From Caldilineaceae bacterium (GTDB lineage Bacteria > Chloroflexota > Anaerolineae > Caldilineales > Caldilineaceae): a stretch of 64,000 nt of DNA. Positions 56,747 to 64,000 of this stretch are shown here, one piece after another; position 1 is the first letter of the stretch, and each line of letters starts with the position of its first letter. The DNA lies in NCBI GenBank assembly GCA_022842065.1, contig JALHQH010000020.1:62001-126000 (forward strand), given 5' to 3'. The notes under the pieces were generated by a model. That model did no database searches, was not told the DNA's origin, and saw nothing but the letters and a program-made list of their open reading frames with translations. Position numbers and translations under genes: made by a program.

Positions 56747-57616
56747 TTAGCTCACTCCATTTGCCCCGTCTGCCGGCAAGCCGGTCATCGCGGCGCTTTC
56801 CTGCCATAAGCGCTGGGCGGTCACTTCATCATACGCCCGTGGTGCCGCCGTGATGGCCCGATTTTTGACAAAGTATTTGCCCGTCTCCCCGGCTACCTCG
56901 TCAGCGGTCGCCAGGTAGATCATGGTTTTTGCCCCCTCTGTCACGGTGAGCGCAAAGCGGTTGATCATCAACTTGATCAGCGGCCCAGCAAACCCCATGT
57001 TGTTCGCCCCAAAGTTGGTGGCGACAAAACCAGGGTGGAGCGCATTGACGGTGACCCCTGTGCCCGCTAGTCGCCGCGCCAACTCAAAAGTGAAGTGCAG
57101 ATTCGCCAGTTTTGATCGACTATAAGCTTTCATGCTCCCATAGCCGCGAGTGAAGTGTAGATCACTAAAATCGATCTTGCCCCACTGGTGAGCATCGGAG
57201 GAGACGTTGATGATGCGTGCCGGCGCGCTCGCCTGTAGCCGATCCAGCAGGAGGTTAGTGAGCAGAAAGTAGCCTAGGTGATTGACGGCAAAGGTGAGTT
57301 CATGGCCGGCGGCGTTCTCCTGACGTTTGGCATAAAAGGCCCCAGCGTTGTTGATCAACACGTCGAGCCGATCATAGCGGTCCTTGAATTCCGCGGCCAA
57401 CCGACGGATCGAGGCCTGGTCGGCAAAATCGGCCAGCAGATAGGAGACATTGGGATTGCCGGTCGCGGCCTTGATGGCGACGACCGTGCCGGCCGTCTTC
57501 TGCTCATTGCGCCCGACAATCACCACGGTCATCCCGTGTTGGGCTAAGGCCCGCGCCGTTTCCTGGCCGATGCCGGAGGTCGCACCGGTGATTAGACAAA
57601 GTTTTGCTGAATTCAT
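56747..57616 (-). CDS. short-chain dehydrogenase (retinol-dehydrogenase-like)
   Basis: 289 residues from the ATG at 57616 (MNSAKLCLITGATSGIG); upstream codons to 57733 have no ribosome site. The NAD(P)-binding motif is TGATSGIG (10-17), NNAG follows (LDVLINNAGAFYAKRQ), then INVSSDAHQWGKIDFSDL and the catalytic YSRSK (about 164-168). This is the extended-loop group related to retinol dehydrogenases/WWOX, which reduce or oxidise lipophilic alcohols. The C-terminal part has a ADEVAGETGKYFVKNR segment typical for the group. It is a single gene; the substrate is unknown. Confidence 0.92.
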   Translation of the reverse strand: MNSAKLCLITGATSGIGQETARALAQHGMTVVIVGRNEQKTAGTVVAIKAATGNPNVSYLLADFADQASIRRLAAEFKDRYDRLDVLINNAGAFYAKRQENAAGHELTFAVNHLGYFLLTNLLLDRLQASAPARIINVSSDAHQWGKIDFSDLHFTRGYGSMKAYSRSKLANLHFTFELARRLAGTGVTVNALHPGFVATNFGANNMGFAGPLIKLMINRFALTVTEGAKTMIYLATADEVAGETGKYFVKNRAITAAPRAYDEVTAQRLWQESAAMTGLPADGANGVS

Positions 57617-57779
57617 ATTGCTCTCTACTCGTTTTGTGCCATCTGAATGTGAAGCTTGTATATAGCTGTCTAGCCTAGCACAGTGCCAAGTGATTTGCCG
57701 TAATGGTGCTTGCTGGTAGAAGCTGTGTCTCAAGGCGCCTCAATGTGTGAGTCATCCGACAGTTCGCGGTTAGTGATGC

Positions 57780-57955
57780 TGCTGTATCATCTTGGGCAAT
57801 ATGGGTTGGCCTATGGCTACCGCGGGCTAGCCTATCAGTTGGCCGGTGATGGGGAACGGGCCGTGGCGGATTATACCAAGGCGTTGACGCTGTTGGAGAA
57901 TGTGGGGCAGCGGCGTTGGGTGATGGAAAAGTTGGCGGCGTTAATAGCAAGGTAG
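57780..57955 (+). pseudogene. C-terminal TPR fragment of a lost regulator
   Basis: The frame reads LYHLGQYGLAYGYRGLAYQLAGDGERAVADYTKALTLLENVGQRRWVMEKLAAL up to a stop, one TPR and a half as found at the end of STAND/TPR regulators. There is no sensible start or ribosome site upstream. It lies next to a complete SARP regulator of the same general class, read on the other strand. Confidence 0.5.
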
Positions 57956-57986
57956 CGATACTGTAGATCCACGCGAACTAATGGGA

Positions 57987-60900
57987 TTAGGTAGCAGTAA
58001 ATTGTGTTAACAGCCCCATTGCGGTTGTCCAAGGATTAGTGGTCCGGCCACGTGCTTGGGCACTGGCCACAGACGTTTGCGACAGGGTTGCAGTTGCCAA
58101 TTGTACCGGCTGTATAATAACTATATTCACCCATTTCGAACATGTAAATGCGTCATAATCACTGGTAAGTGCATCCAGCTCGGTTGCCTCGATGATCGCT
58201 TTTTGGTGAATTAGATAGAAGGCCGTAACTTCCAAGGCAAGGAGCACGGATGGCAGATAACCTGAATTCTGTAAGATGTGCAGTGCATTACGCAAAGAAT
58301 GGCGTGCGCGACTCAGATCATTCGAACATACGGCAATGAGACCGAGGATGCTCCAACATTCGCTAATCCTACGGTTTTGGCCACTCTCTGAAAACAGTTC
58401 GATACTCCTCATTAATTGTTTTTCTGCTTGTATGTATTCTTTTGTAAATACAGATGCCATGCCTGACATCATTAGTGCCCATCCTAGATAGAAGTAGTCA
58501 CCAGATCGATTTACCAATGCTTGCGCTTTCTGGACCTGCGCTTGGCATTCATCGACCCGTCCTAAATGGAGGAGCACTTCACTCAGCAGCAGGTGTGCAT
58601 TGGGCAGTGTGTGGCAATCTCCTAATTTTTCATAAATCGTCAAACTATGCATAAAGCATGAATATGCAGCTTCAATTTTGGCAGAAAACCAAGTGACAAT
58701 TCCCTTGTGCGCAAGTGTGTCGGCAACTAGCAGTGGCTCTTTAATTTGGGAGACGATTCGTTCGGCTTCATCAGTGCAGGCGGTCGCTTCAGCCAGTTTG
58801 TTTTCAAAGGTCAGAGAAATGGCTAATTGATTCAAAACGTAGAGACTGCTTCTTGCATCGCCTACTATCTGAAACAGACGTAAACTCTCTCTATAGTGCA
58901 TGCTTGCATTCGCAAAGTTCTCGCCTTCCAATGCCATAAAGCCTAACGCAGCTAAGGCATAGGCGCTCCCCCATGCATCATCCAACTGCTGATAGAGGGC
59001 CAGACTTTCCGTAAAATAGGCCAATGCTTGCTTACGTTGCATCCGTTCCGCAAATTTACCTAGGCGCAATTTGAGAAAAGCATCATCTGCGCGTGTATCA
59101 CTTCCTGCAAGTTTTAAAGCTTCCAGTAGGTCCAGGCCAGCATAGAGTAATTGATGGGCACGTAGAGGGTCACCTTGATAGCGGACAAAGATACCTTGCC
59201 AGGTCAATAACTTTGACCGCAGTTGAATTGCGTTAGGAAGGACCGATGTAGATAAGTAAGTGATAGCTAGCTCACAAATCTCTGCACCTTCATCATAGCG
59301 ACCAACCCATTCATTGTTTAGGAGCAATCCATCTAATGCCGGACCAGCCAGATCGAATCTATGATAGCGAACGGCCCATAGCCAGGCTGTATGGAGATTT
59401 TTGTTTTCGATCTCTGCCGTATGGAGTGCGCTTTCCTGTCGGCTTGTTTTACTCTCTGCCCCCAATTGTACCAGCATACCACAGAAGAAGACGCTATAAC
59501 GCACATACGTGTTCTCTGCCTCAGCCTGGTTCTGCGCTAACTGTTCGGCCCCATACTGGCGCAGCAATTCGTGAATATCGTATCGTTCCTGGTTCGACTG
59601 GTAGTGGATAAAGGAATGCTGCTGTAGGCGAGCGAGCAAGGGTAATGTCGCGCCTGCCACCGCCTGGGCGGCCTCTAAGGTAAAGCCGCCGCAAAAGACC
59701 GACAACTGCTGGAACATCGTTTGTTCAGCTGGGGTGAGGAGACACCAAGAAGTATCAAAAACGGCACGCATGCTGCGCTGGCGAAGGGGCAGATCATACA
59801 TTTCACTAGCCAGGAAATCAAGGTTTCTGCTAATTTCAGTGGCAATTTCTGCTGGTGATAGGATCGATGACCAGGCTGCTGCCAACTCAATAGCCAGTGG
59901 CATGCCTTGCACCAGTTGACAAATTGCCGCAATTGCTCCGGCATTCTCTTGCGTTAAATGGTAATCAGGCTGTACCCGTCCGGCGGCCTCTAGAAAAAGT
60001 TGCATGCCACTGTATTGCCCCAGATCGGCCAGGGGCAACGGCCCATGATTAGCCTGTGCAACGGGAAAATGCAGCCCCTGCAACCAGTAGAGTTGTTCGC
60101 CCTGTAAATTCAGCCGTATGCGCGCGGTAATCAGCAGCTTCACATCCGGTGCCGTCTGCAATAGCTTGGTCACGAACGCTATGCTCGCTCCCTCAACCAC
60201 CTGCTCGAAGTTGTCCAACACCAAGAGTAGTTCCTTATCACGCAGATAATGGCAGATCTGATCGGCCGCGGGACTTTGCGGCTGCAGCGTGAGGGCCAGG
60301 GCTTGGGCCAGGGTTGAGATGAACTGTGGCGCGGTGTCGGTGCCGGCCAACGAGACGAAGTGGACGCCATGTAGAAAAACCCGCTGCTGCTCGGTGATCA
60401 CCTGGCGCGCTACCGTCAGGGCGAGCCGCGTTTTACCGATGCCGCCGGGGCCAAGTAAGGTAATTAGCCGGCTACTTCGATTCGCCAGTAAGCGCACCAG
60501 ATCCGTCAACTCTGCGGCACGGCCAATGAACGGCGTGGTCGCGACGGGTAGATTGGCGGGTGGTAGATGGGCAATCGCCTTGATACGGGTGTAGAGCCGT
60601 TCGGTAGCTGGGGCTGGTTCTACGGCTAGCTCGGTTTGTAAAATTTGGCGACACCGCTCGTATTGAGCTAGCGCCGCGCTTACTTGCCCCGTACGCGCCA
60701 GCAACAACATTGTCTGACGCTGCGCCTCTTCACGCCACGGGGCCAAGGCCAGCAATTGTTGCACATATTCCAATGCTCGCGCATAGGCGGACGATGCGGT
60801 GTGATGCTGGATGAGCTCTTCCAGTGCCTGCGTTGCAGCCTGTTGCCAATGCTCCTGCGCGCGTAAGAGCCAATTTTCCAATTCCGGCGCATCATCCACA

Positions 60901-61289
60901 TAGATGCCCTGTAGAAAGGGCGCGCGGTAACAGTCCGCCGCTGTCGTCCAACCATCAACGTTATTCGCGGCCATTAAAGTCGTAAATGTCTGGAGATCAA
61001 CGGTGGTGAGGGTGGTGGGGCTGAAATGGACTGTGCGCCGATCGATGGCCAGACAACCGGGCAACTGACTGTTCAAATCGTGTAAGGAACGGCGCAAGAG
61101 GCCGAGCGCTTGGCTCTGTGCCATCTCCGGCCAGGCCAAGCCTGCCAAGTAATCGCGCATAACAGGGCGGTTTTCACAAATCAAATAGGCCAGCAAGACC
61201 AGTGCCTTCTGCGAACGGAAGTCAGTTAGCAGTAAACCATCGCGGCGGATCTCGATCGCACCGAACAGCCGGATGTCGAAGGTGGCCAT
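57987..61289 (-). CDS. SARP-type regulator: wHTH-BTAD, NB-ARC and TPRs
   Basis: 1100 residues from the ATG at 61289, with AAGGAG 8 bases upstream. Winged helix 1-95 (MATFDIRLFGAIEIRRDGLLL), BTAD about 96-238 (DAPELENWLLRAQEHW, APWREEAQRQTMLLLARTGQVSAALAQYERC), NB-ARC with Walker A GPGGIGKTRLA (280-290), then LLLVLDNFEQV and a GMPLAIELAAAW loop. A winged helix (LLARLQQHSFIHY, YDIHELLRQYGAEQL) and TPRs complete it (650-1060). It is divergent from the SnoaL-like gene 128 bases away, a likely target. The GC content of its 3' half is lower than in the first SARP gene. The true signal is unknown. Confidence 0.9.
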   Translation of the reverse strand: MATFDIRLFGAIEIRRDGLLLTDFRSQKALVLLAYLICENRPVMRDYLAGLAWPEMAQSQALGLLRRSLHDLNSQLPGCLAIDRRTVHFSPTTLTTVDLQTFTTLMAANNVDGWTTAADCYRAPFLQGIYVDDAPELENWLLRAQEHWQQAATQALEELIQHHTASSAYARALEYVQQLLALAPWREEAQRQTMLLLARTGQVSAALAQYERCRQILQTELAVEPAPATERLYTRIKAIAHLPPANLPVATTPFIGRAAELTDLVRLLANRSSRLITLLGPGGIGKTRLALTVARQVITEQQRVFLHGVHFVSLAGTDTAPQFISTLAQALALTLQPQSPAADQICHYLRDKELLLVLDNFEQVVEGASIAFVTKLLQTAPDVKLLITARIRLNLQGEQLYWLQGLHFPVAQANHGPLPLADLGQYSGMQLFLEAAGRVQPDYHLTQENAGAIAAICQLVQGMPLAIELAAAWSSILSPAEIATEISRNLDFLASEMYDLPLRQRSMRAVFDTSWCLLTPAEQTMFQQLSVFCGGFTLEAAQAVAGATLPLLARLQQHSFIHYQSNQERYDIHELLRQYGAEQLAQNQAEAENTYVRYSVFFCGMLVQLGAESKTSRQESALHTAEIENKNLHTAWLWAVRYHRFDLAGPALDGLLLNNEWVGRYDEGAEICELAITYLSTSVLPNAIQLRSKLLTWQGIFVRYQGDPLRAHQLLYAGLDLLEALKLAGSDTRADDAFLKLRLGKFAERMQRKQALAYFTESLALYQQLDDAWGSAYALAALGFMALEGENFANASMHYRESLRLFQIVGDARSSLYVLNQLAISLTFENKLAEATACTDEAERIVSQIKEPLLVADTLAHKGIVTWFSAKIEAAYSCFMHSLTIYEKLGDCHTLPNAHLLLSEVLLHLGRVDECQAQVQKAQALVNRSGDYFYLGWALMMSGMASVFTKEYIQAEKQLMRSIELFSESGQNRRISECWSILGLIAVCSNDLSRARHSLRNALHILQNSGYLPSVLLALEVTAFYLIHQKAIIEATELDALTSDYDAFTCSKWVNIVIIQPVQLATATLSQTSVASAQARGRTTNPWTTAMGLLTQFTAT

Positions 61290-61416
61290 CAACTATGCTC
61301 CTTGCGGCAAATTGGTCTGCCCTTTCAGTGAAAGGACGTTACGAGGACGTTCGTATTGTACTGTATCGTTAGGTAGTGAGCAAGCATCAATTTTTGGCCA
61401 AAGAGGAGCAAACACT

Positions 61417-61830
61417 ATGTCCGTCCAAAATAAACTTATCCTCCGCCGCTTTTTCGAAGAACTTTTCAACCAGGGCAATCTGGCCGCCGCGGATGAAATC
61501 GTAAGCGAAACCTATATCAATCACAACGCGGCCCCCGGTGAAGCCCCAGGGCGCGCTGGCTTGACCAACTTTGTCGCCGCGCTGCACGCCGCCTTTCGCG
61601 ACCTGAATTTCGCGATTGCGGACCAAATTGCCGAAGGGGACAAAGTAACCACGCGCTGGACCCTCAGCGCCATCCACACTGGCGCGTTTGCCGGCGTCCC
61701 CGCGACCGGCAAACCGGTGGCCATTACTGCGATCAATATCCACCGCGTGGTGGATGGGCAAATCCAGGAAGGCTGGCTCAACTGGGATGCGCTGGGTTTG
61801 TTGCAACAGCTTGGGGTGGTGCCAACATAG
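61417..61830 (+). CDS. SnoaL-like / NTF2-fold ester-cyclase-type protein
   Basis: 137 residues from the ATG at 61417, with GAGGAG 7 bases upstream; a longer frame starts inside the SARP gene. The NTF2 fold reads LILRRFFEELFNQGNLAAADEIVSETYINHN, then FVAALHAAFRDLNFAIADQIAEGDKVTTRWTLSAIHTGAF and ITAINIHRVVDGQIQEGWLNWDALGLLQQLG. The SnoaL family includes polyketide cyclases but mostly proteins of unknown task in small-molecule metabolism. It is divergent from the SARP regulator and probably regulated by it. Confidence 0.88.
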   Translation: MSVQNKLILRRFFEELFNQGNLAAADEIVSETYINHNAAPGEAPGRAGLTNFVAALHAAFRDLNFAIADQIAEGDKVTTRWTLSAIHTGAFAGVPATGKPVAITAINIHRVVDGQIQEGWLNWDALGLLQQLGVVPT

Positions 61831-62006
61831 GGACTTATCGAATACCTCATAATGAATGAAATAGTACAAATAAGAGCACTATTTTCTCTTTACATTTTGT
61901 GATATACTCGTGCCACCACTTTACATGAGTTTATTGATTGCTCACAACCGCTAGTATATATCCTGCGTTGATCCATCCAAATCGTTCTATTTTGGAGTAA
62001 GAATAG

Positions 62007-64000
62007 ATGAGCAGCCCTCAGCTAGCGCCCGCATTCCACTTACCAACACCACTCACGCCGCTGTTGGGTCGTCAACAGGAAGTCGCCACGGCGCGCCAAT
62101 TGATTCGGCGGCCGGAAGTGCGCCTGATCACGCTCAGTGGCCCTGGCGGTGTGGGTAAGACCCGCCTCGGCATTCAAGTTGCTAGCGAGCTTACTGCCGA
62201 ATTTGCCGACGGGGTGGCTTTTGTCTCGCTGGCACCGATTCGTGATCCGGAGCTGGTGTTGCTAACGATTGCCCAAGCGCTGGGCATGCAAGATGCCGGC
62301 AATCAAAAGCCCCTAGCACGGCTGCAAGCCTATCTACATGACAAGGAATTACTTCTTTTTCTGGATAATGTCGAACAGGTTGCGGCGGCGGCCCCCCAGG
62401 TGGCAGAATTGTTGGTGACCTGTTCGCGGCTGACTGTGCTTGCGGCTAGCCGCGCGATTTTGCATATCTCCGGCGAACACGAATACCCGGTCACGCCGCT
62501 GGCCTTGCCCAACCTGCGGCAACTGCCTGATGTGGCGACGCTTGCCCAGATTCCAGCCGTGGCGCTCTTCGTGGCACGTGCCCAGGCTGTTATGTCTGCT
62601 TTCCAACTTGACGCCGAAAATGCAGCAGCCGTGGCGGCGATCTGTGTCCACCTGGATGGGCTGCCCCTGGCGATTGAACTGGCCGCGGCGCGCAGTAAAT
62701 TGTTGCCACCGCAGGCGATCCTCGCACGGCTGACTGCGGCACCAGGCTCGCGGCTGCAACTGCTGCGCGGCGGTCCGCTTGATCTGCCGGCACGCCAGCA
62801 AACGCTGCGCGATACGATTGCCTGGAGCTACAGCCTGCTCACGACGCCAGAGCAAGTGCTCTTTCGACGGCTCGCTGTTTTTGTCGGTGGCTTTACATTT
62901 GAAGCGGCGGAAAGTTTGTTGGCCACGATTGTCGAGGATGCCGCAGCGGCGACAAGTCTATCTGCTTTTGCGCCACCCTCTACCCGCTACCCGCCACTCA
63001 CCACGCTCGATGGGCTGGCACAGTTGCTCGATCAGAGCCTGCTCATTCCCATGACCGCGCCGGCAGACCAGACTACCGGACAACCGCGCTACACCCTGTT
63101 GGAGACGATCCGCGAATATGGGCTGGAGCAACTTACGCTGAGTGGTGAGTTGGCTGCCATCCAGCAGGCCCATGCCGCCTACTATCTGGCACTGGCCACC
63201 GCCGCCGAACCCCATCTGGCCGGGCCTGACCAGGGGATCTGGTTGGCGCGGTTGGAAGCTGAGCACGACAATCTGCGTGCGGCCCTTGCGTGGGCGCTGG
63301 CGCGCGGCGATGGGGCATGGGCATTGCATCTGAGCAGCGTACTCTGGTGGTTCTGGTATCGGCGCAGCCATTGGCATGAGGGTCGGCAGTGGTTACAGCA
63401 GGCGCTTGCGCTATCGCCTACGGAAGGCATAGCCGGCAACCCAGGCGAAAGTCCAGACGCACACGATCCACTGCGGTGGCGGGCCAAAGCGCTCAATGGT
63501 GCCAGTCTAATGGCCTACTATCAAGGTGATTACAGTCAGGCCACCACGTTGTCCAGCGCCAGCGTGGCGCTCTTCCGGCAGTTGGGGGACAAACGCGGCA
63601 TTGCCGGCGCTTTACATGGGCTGGCGCTGGTTGCGCGCGCAGGAGACAATTACGCTGCGGTCCGTGCCATTTATCGCGAAAGTCTGGCGCTCTACCGGGA
63701 GGTGGGTGATCGCTCGCACACGGCCTACACCCTCTTCTACTTTGGTATTGCCCACTGGCTGGAGGGCGACTATGATGGTGCTGAACCACTCTTCCAAGAA
63801 TCGCTGACCATCGCCCAGGAATTAAATGACCGCAAAGCCATTGCCTTTGGTCTTTTTGGGATCGGGCAGGTAGCCCTTGGTCGAAATGACTATGCGGTCG
63901 CACAAACTTATCTGGCAGAAAGTCTACCTGACCACATTATTTTGGGCGATCAGCGATCTACTTCTCGTGTACGTTATGGACTGGGTGATGCGGCCGCGGG
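62007..64000 (+). CDS. NB-ARC/TPR (LuxR-MalT-like) regulator, C-terminus cut by the window edge
   Basis: The ATG at 62007 has GGAG 9 bases upstream and the frame stays open to 64000 (664 codons visible). Residues 1-30 lead into NB-ARC: Walker A GPGGVGKT (45-52), LLLFLDNVEQV (Walker B), LAASRAILHISGEHEYPV and LDGLPLAIELAAARSKLL. A winged helix follows (about 270-375: VLFRRLAVFVGGFTFEAAE, LLDQSLL, YTLLETIREYGLEQL) and then TPRs (from about 390: GDYSQATTLSSASVALFRQLGDKRG). No N-terminal DNA-binding domain is present. A LuxR-type HTH may follow at the missing C-terminus, as in this family. The third large STAND regulator in 20 kb. Confidence 0.9.
   Translation, partial: MSSPQLAPAFHLPTPLTPLLGRQQEVATARQLIRRPEVRLITLSGPGGVGKTRLGIQVASELTAEFADGVAFVSLAPIRDPELVLLTIAQALGMQDAGNQKPLARLQAYLHDKELLLFLDNVEQVAAAAPQVAELLVTCSRLTVLAASRAILHISGEHEYPVTPLALPNLRQLPDVATLAQIPAVALFVARAQAVMSAFQLDAENAAAVAAICVHLDGLPLAIELAAARSKLLPPQAILARLTAAPGSRLQLLRGGPLDLPARQQTLRDTIAWSYSLLTTPEQVLFRRLAVFVGGFTFEAAESLLATIVEDAAAATSLSAFAPPSTRYPPLTTLDGLAQLLDQSLLIPMTAPADQTTGQPRYTLLETIREYGLEQLTLSGELAAIQQAHAAYYLALATAAEPHLAGPDQGIWLARLEAEHDNLRAALAWALARGDGAWALHLSSVLWWFWYRRSHWHEGRQWLQQALALSPTEGIAGNPGESPDAHDPLRWRAKALNGASLMAYYQGDYSQATTLSSASVALFRQLGDKRGIAGALHGLALVARAGDNYAAVRAIYRESLALYREVGDRSHTAYTLFYFGIAHWLEGDYDGAEPLFQESLTIAQELNDRKAIAFGLFGIGQVALGRNDYAVAQTYLAESLPDHIILGDQRSTSRVRYGLGDAAA

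Overview
ORGANISM. The window looks like chromosomal DNA of a GC-rich member of Chloroflexota, probably from the Anaerolineae/Caldilineae side. This is inferred from gene content; no rRNA gene is present to confirm it. The supporting traits are SARP-type (BTAD) regulators fused to NB-ARC ATPases and TPRs, a DUF5107 lipoprotein, large secreted SdrD_B and FG-GAP proteins that share a short C-terminal motif, GAAC-N4-GTTC SOS boxes of the LexA type known from Bacillus and Chloroflexi, many intergenic palindromes, and effector-associated-domain debris.

LAYOUT. 1-2.2 kb: end of a PQQ-type sugar dehydrogenase, a small membrane protein and a short FtsK-like translocase. The translocase lies behind an SOS promoter and a structured leader or small RNA. 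2.5-5.2 kb: a divergent ribulose-phosphate 3-epimerase, a four-helix-bundle gene broken by a 92-bp hairpin, and tRNAs Met/Ile2(CAT), Gly(TCC) and Pro(TGG). 5.3-8.6 kb: a Spondin_N protein, a fibre-like surface protein, a frameshifted VOC protein, a GNAT acetyltransferase and a small protein. 9-14.3 kb: a TolB-like propeller, a DUF5107 lipoprotein and a PadR/HAAS operon. 14.4-15.0 kb: a Phd/PIN toxin-antitoxin pair. 15.1-21.7 kb: a block for the S-adenosylmethionine (SAM) cycle and methionine salvage (metK, ahcY, PfkB kinase, GNAT, LOG protein, mtnA). 22.1-28.0 kb: two tandem paralogous secreted SdrD_B proteins. 28.3-36.9 kb: gyrA with a roughly 490-residue low-complexity basic tail, and uvrB carrying a 559-residue intein in its P-loop. 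37.1-43.0 kb: a membrane protein, an amidase, and a 1092-residue FG-GAP/thrombospondin-type-3 secreted protein. 43.0-44.3 kb: AT-rich DNA without genes. 44.3-64 kb: regulator-rich accessory DNA. It holds an HTH-NB-ARC gene coupled to a TPR gene with a 49-codon secreted-peptide gene facing it, two SARP regulators, a 1736-residue FG-GAP/HELGH surface protein, an SDR enzyme, a SnoaL-like protein, and an NB-ARC/TPR regulator cut by the window edge.

HOW IT FITS TOGETHER. Three promoters (FtsK-like, gyrA, uvrB) carry GAAC-N4-GTTC boxes at core-promoter positions, so the window samples an SOS regulon. gyrA and uvrB share the same TGGACA-N17-TATACT core with the box just downstream of the predicted start. 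metK, ahcY, a nucleoside-type kinase and mtnA cover SAM synthesis and recycling of its by-products. The most novel-looking locus is 44.3-47.2 kb. There a split STAND regulator (HTH-NB-ARC plus separate TPR protein) ends 23 bases from a convergent 49-residue pre-peptide gene. Its predicted processed end, CSSHNGGGC, could be a secreted signal or effector. Other notable items are a uvrB P-loop intein, long perfect hairpins at gene ends, and intergenic palindromes captured in frame inside a SARP gene.
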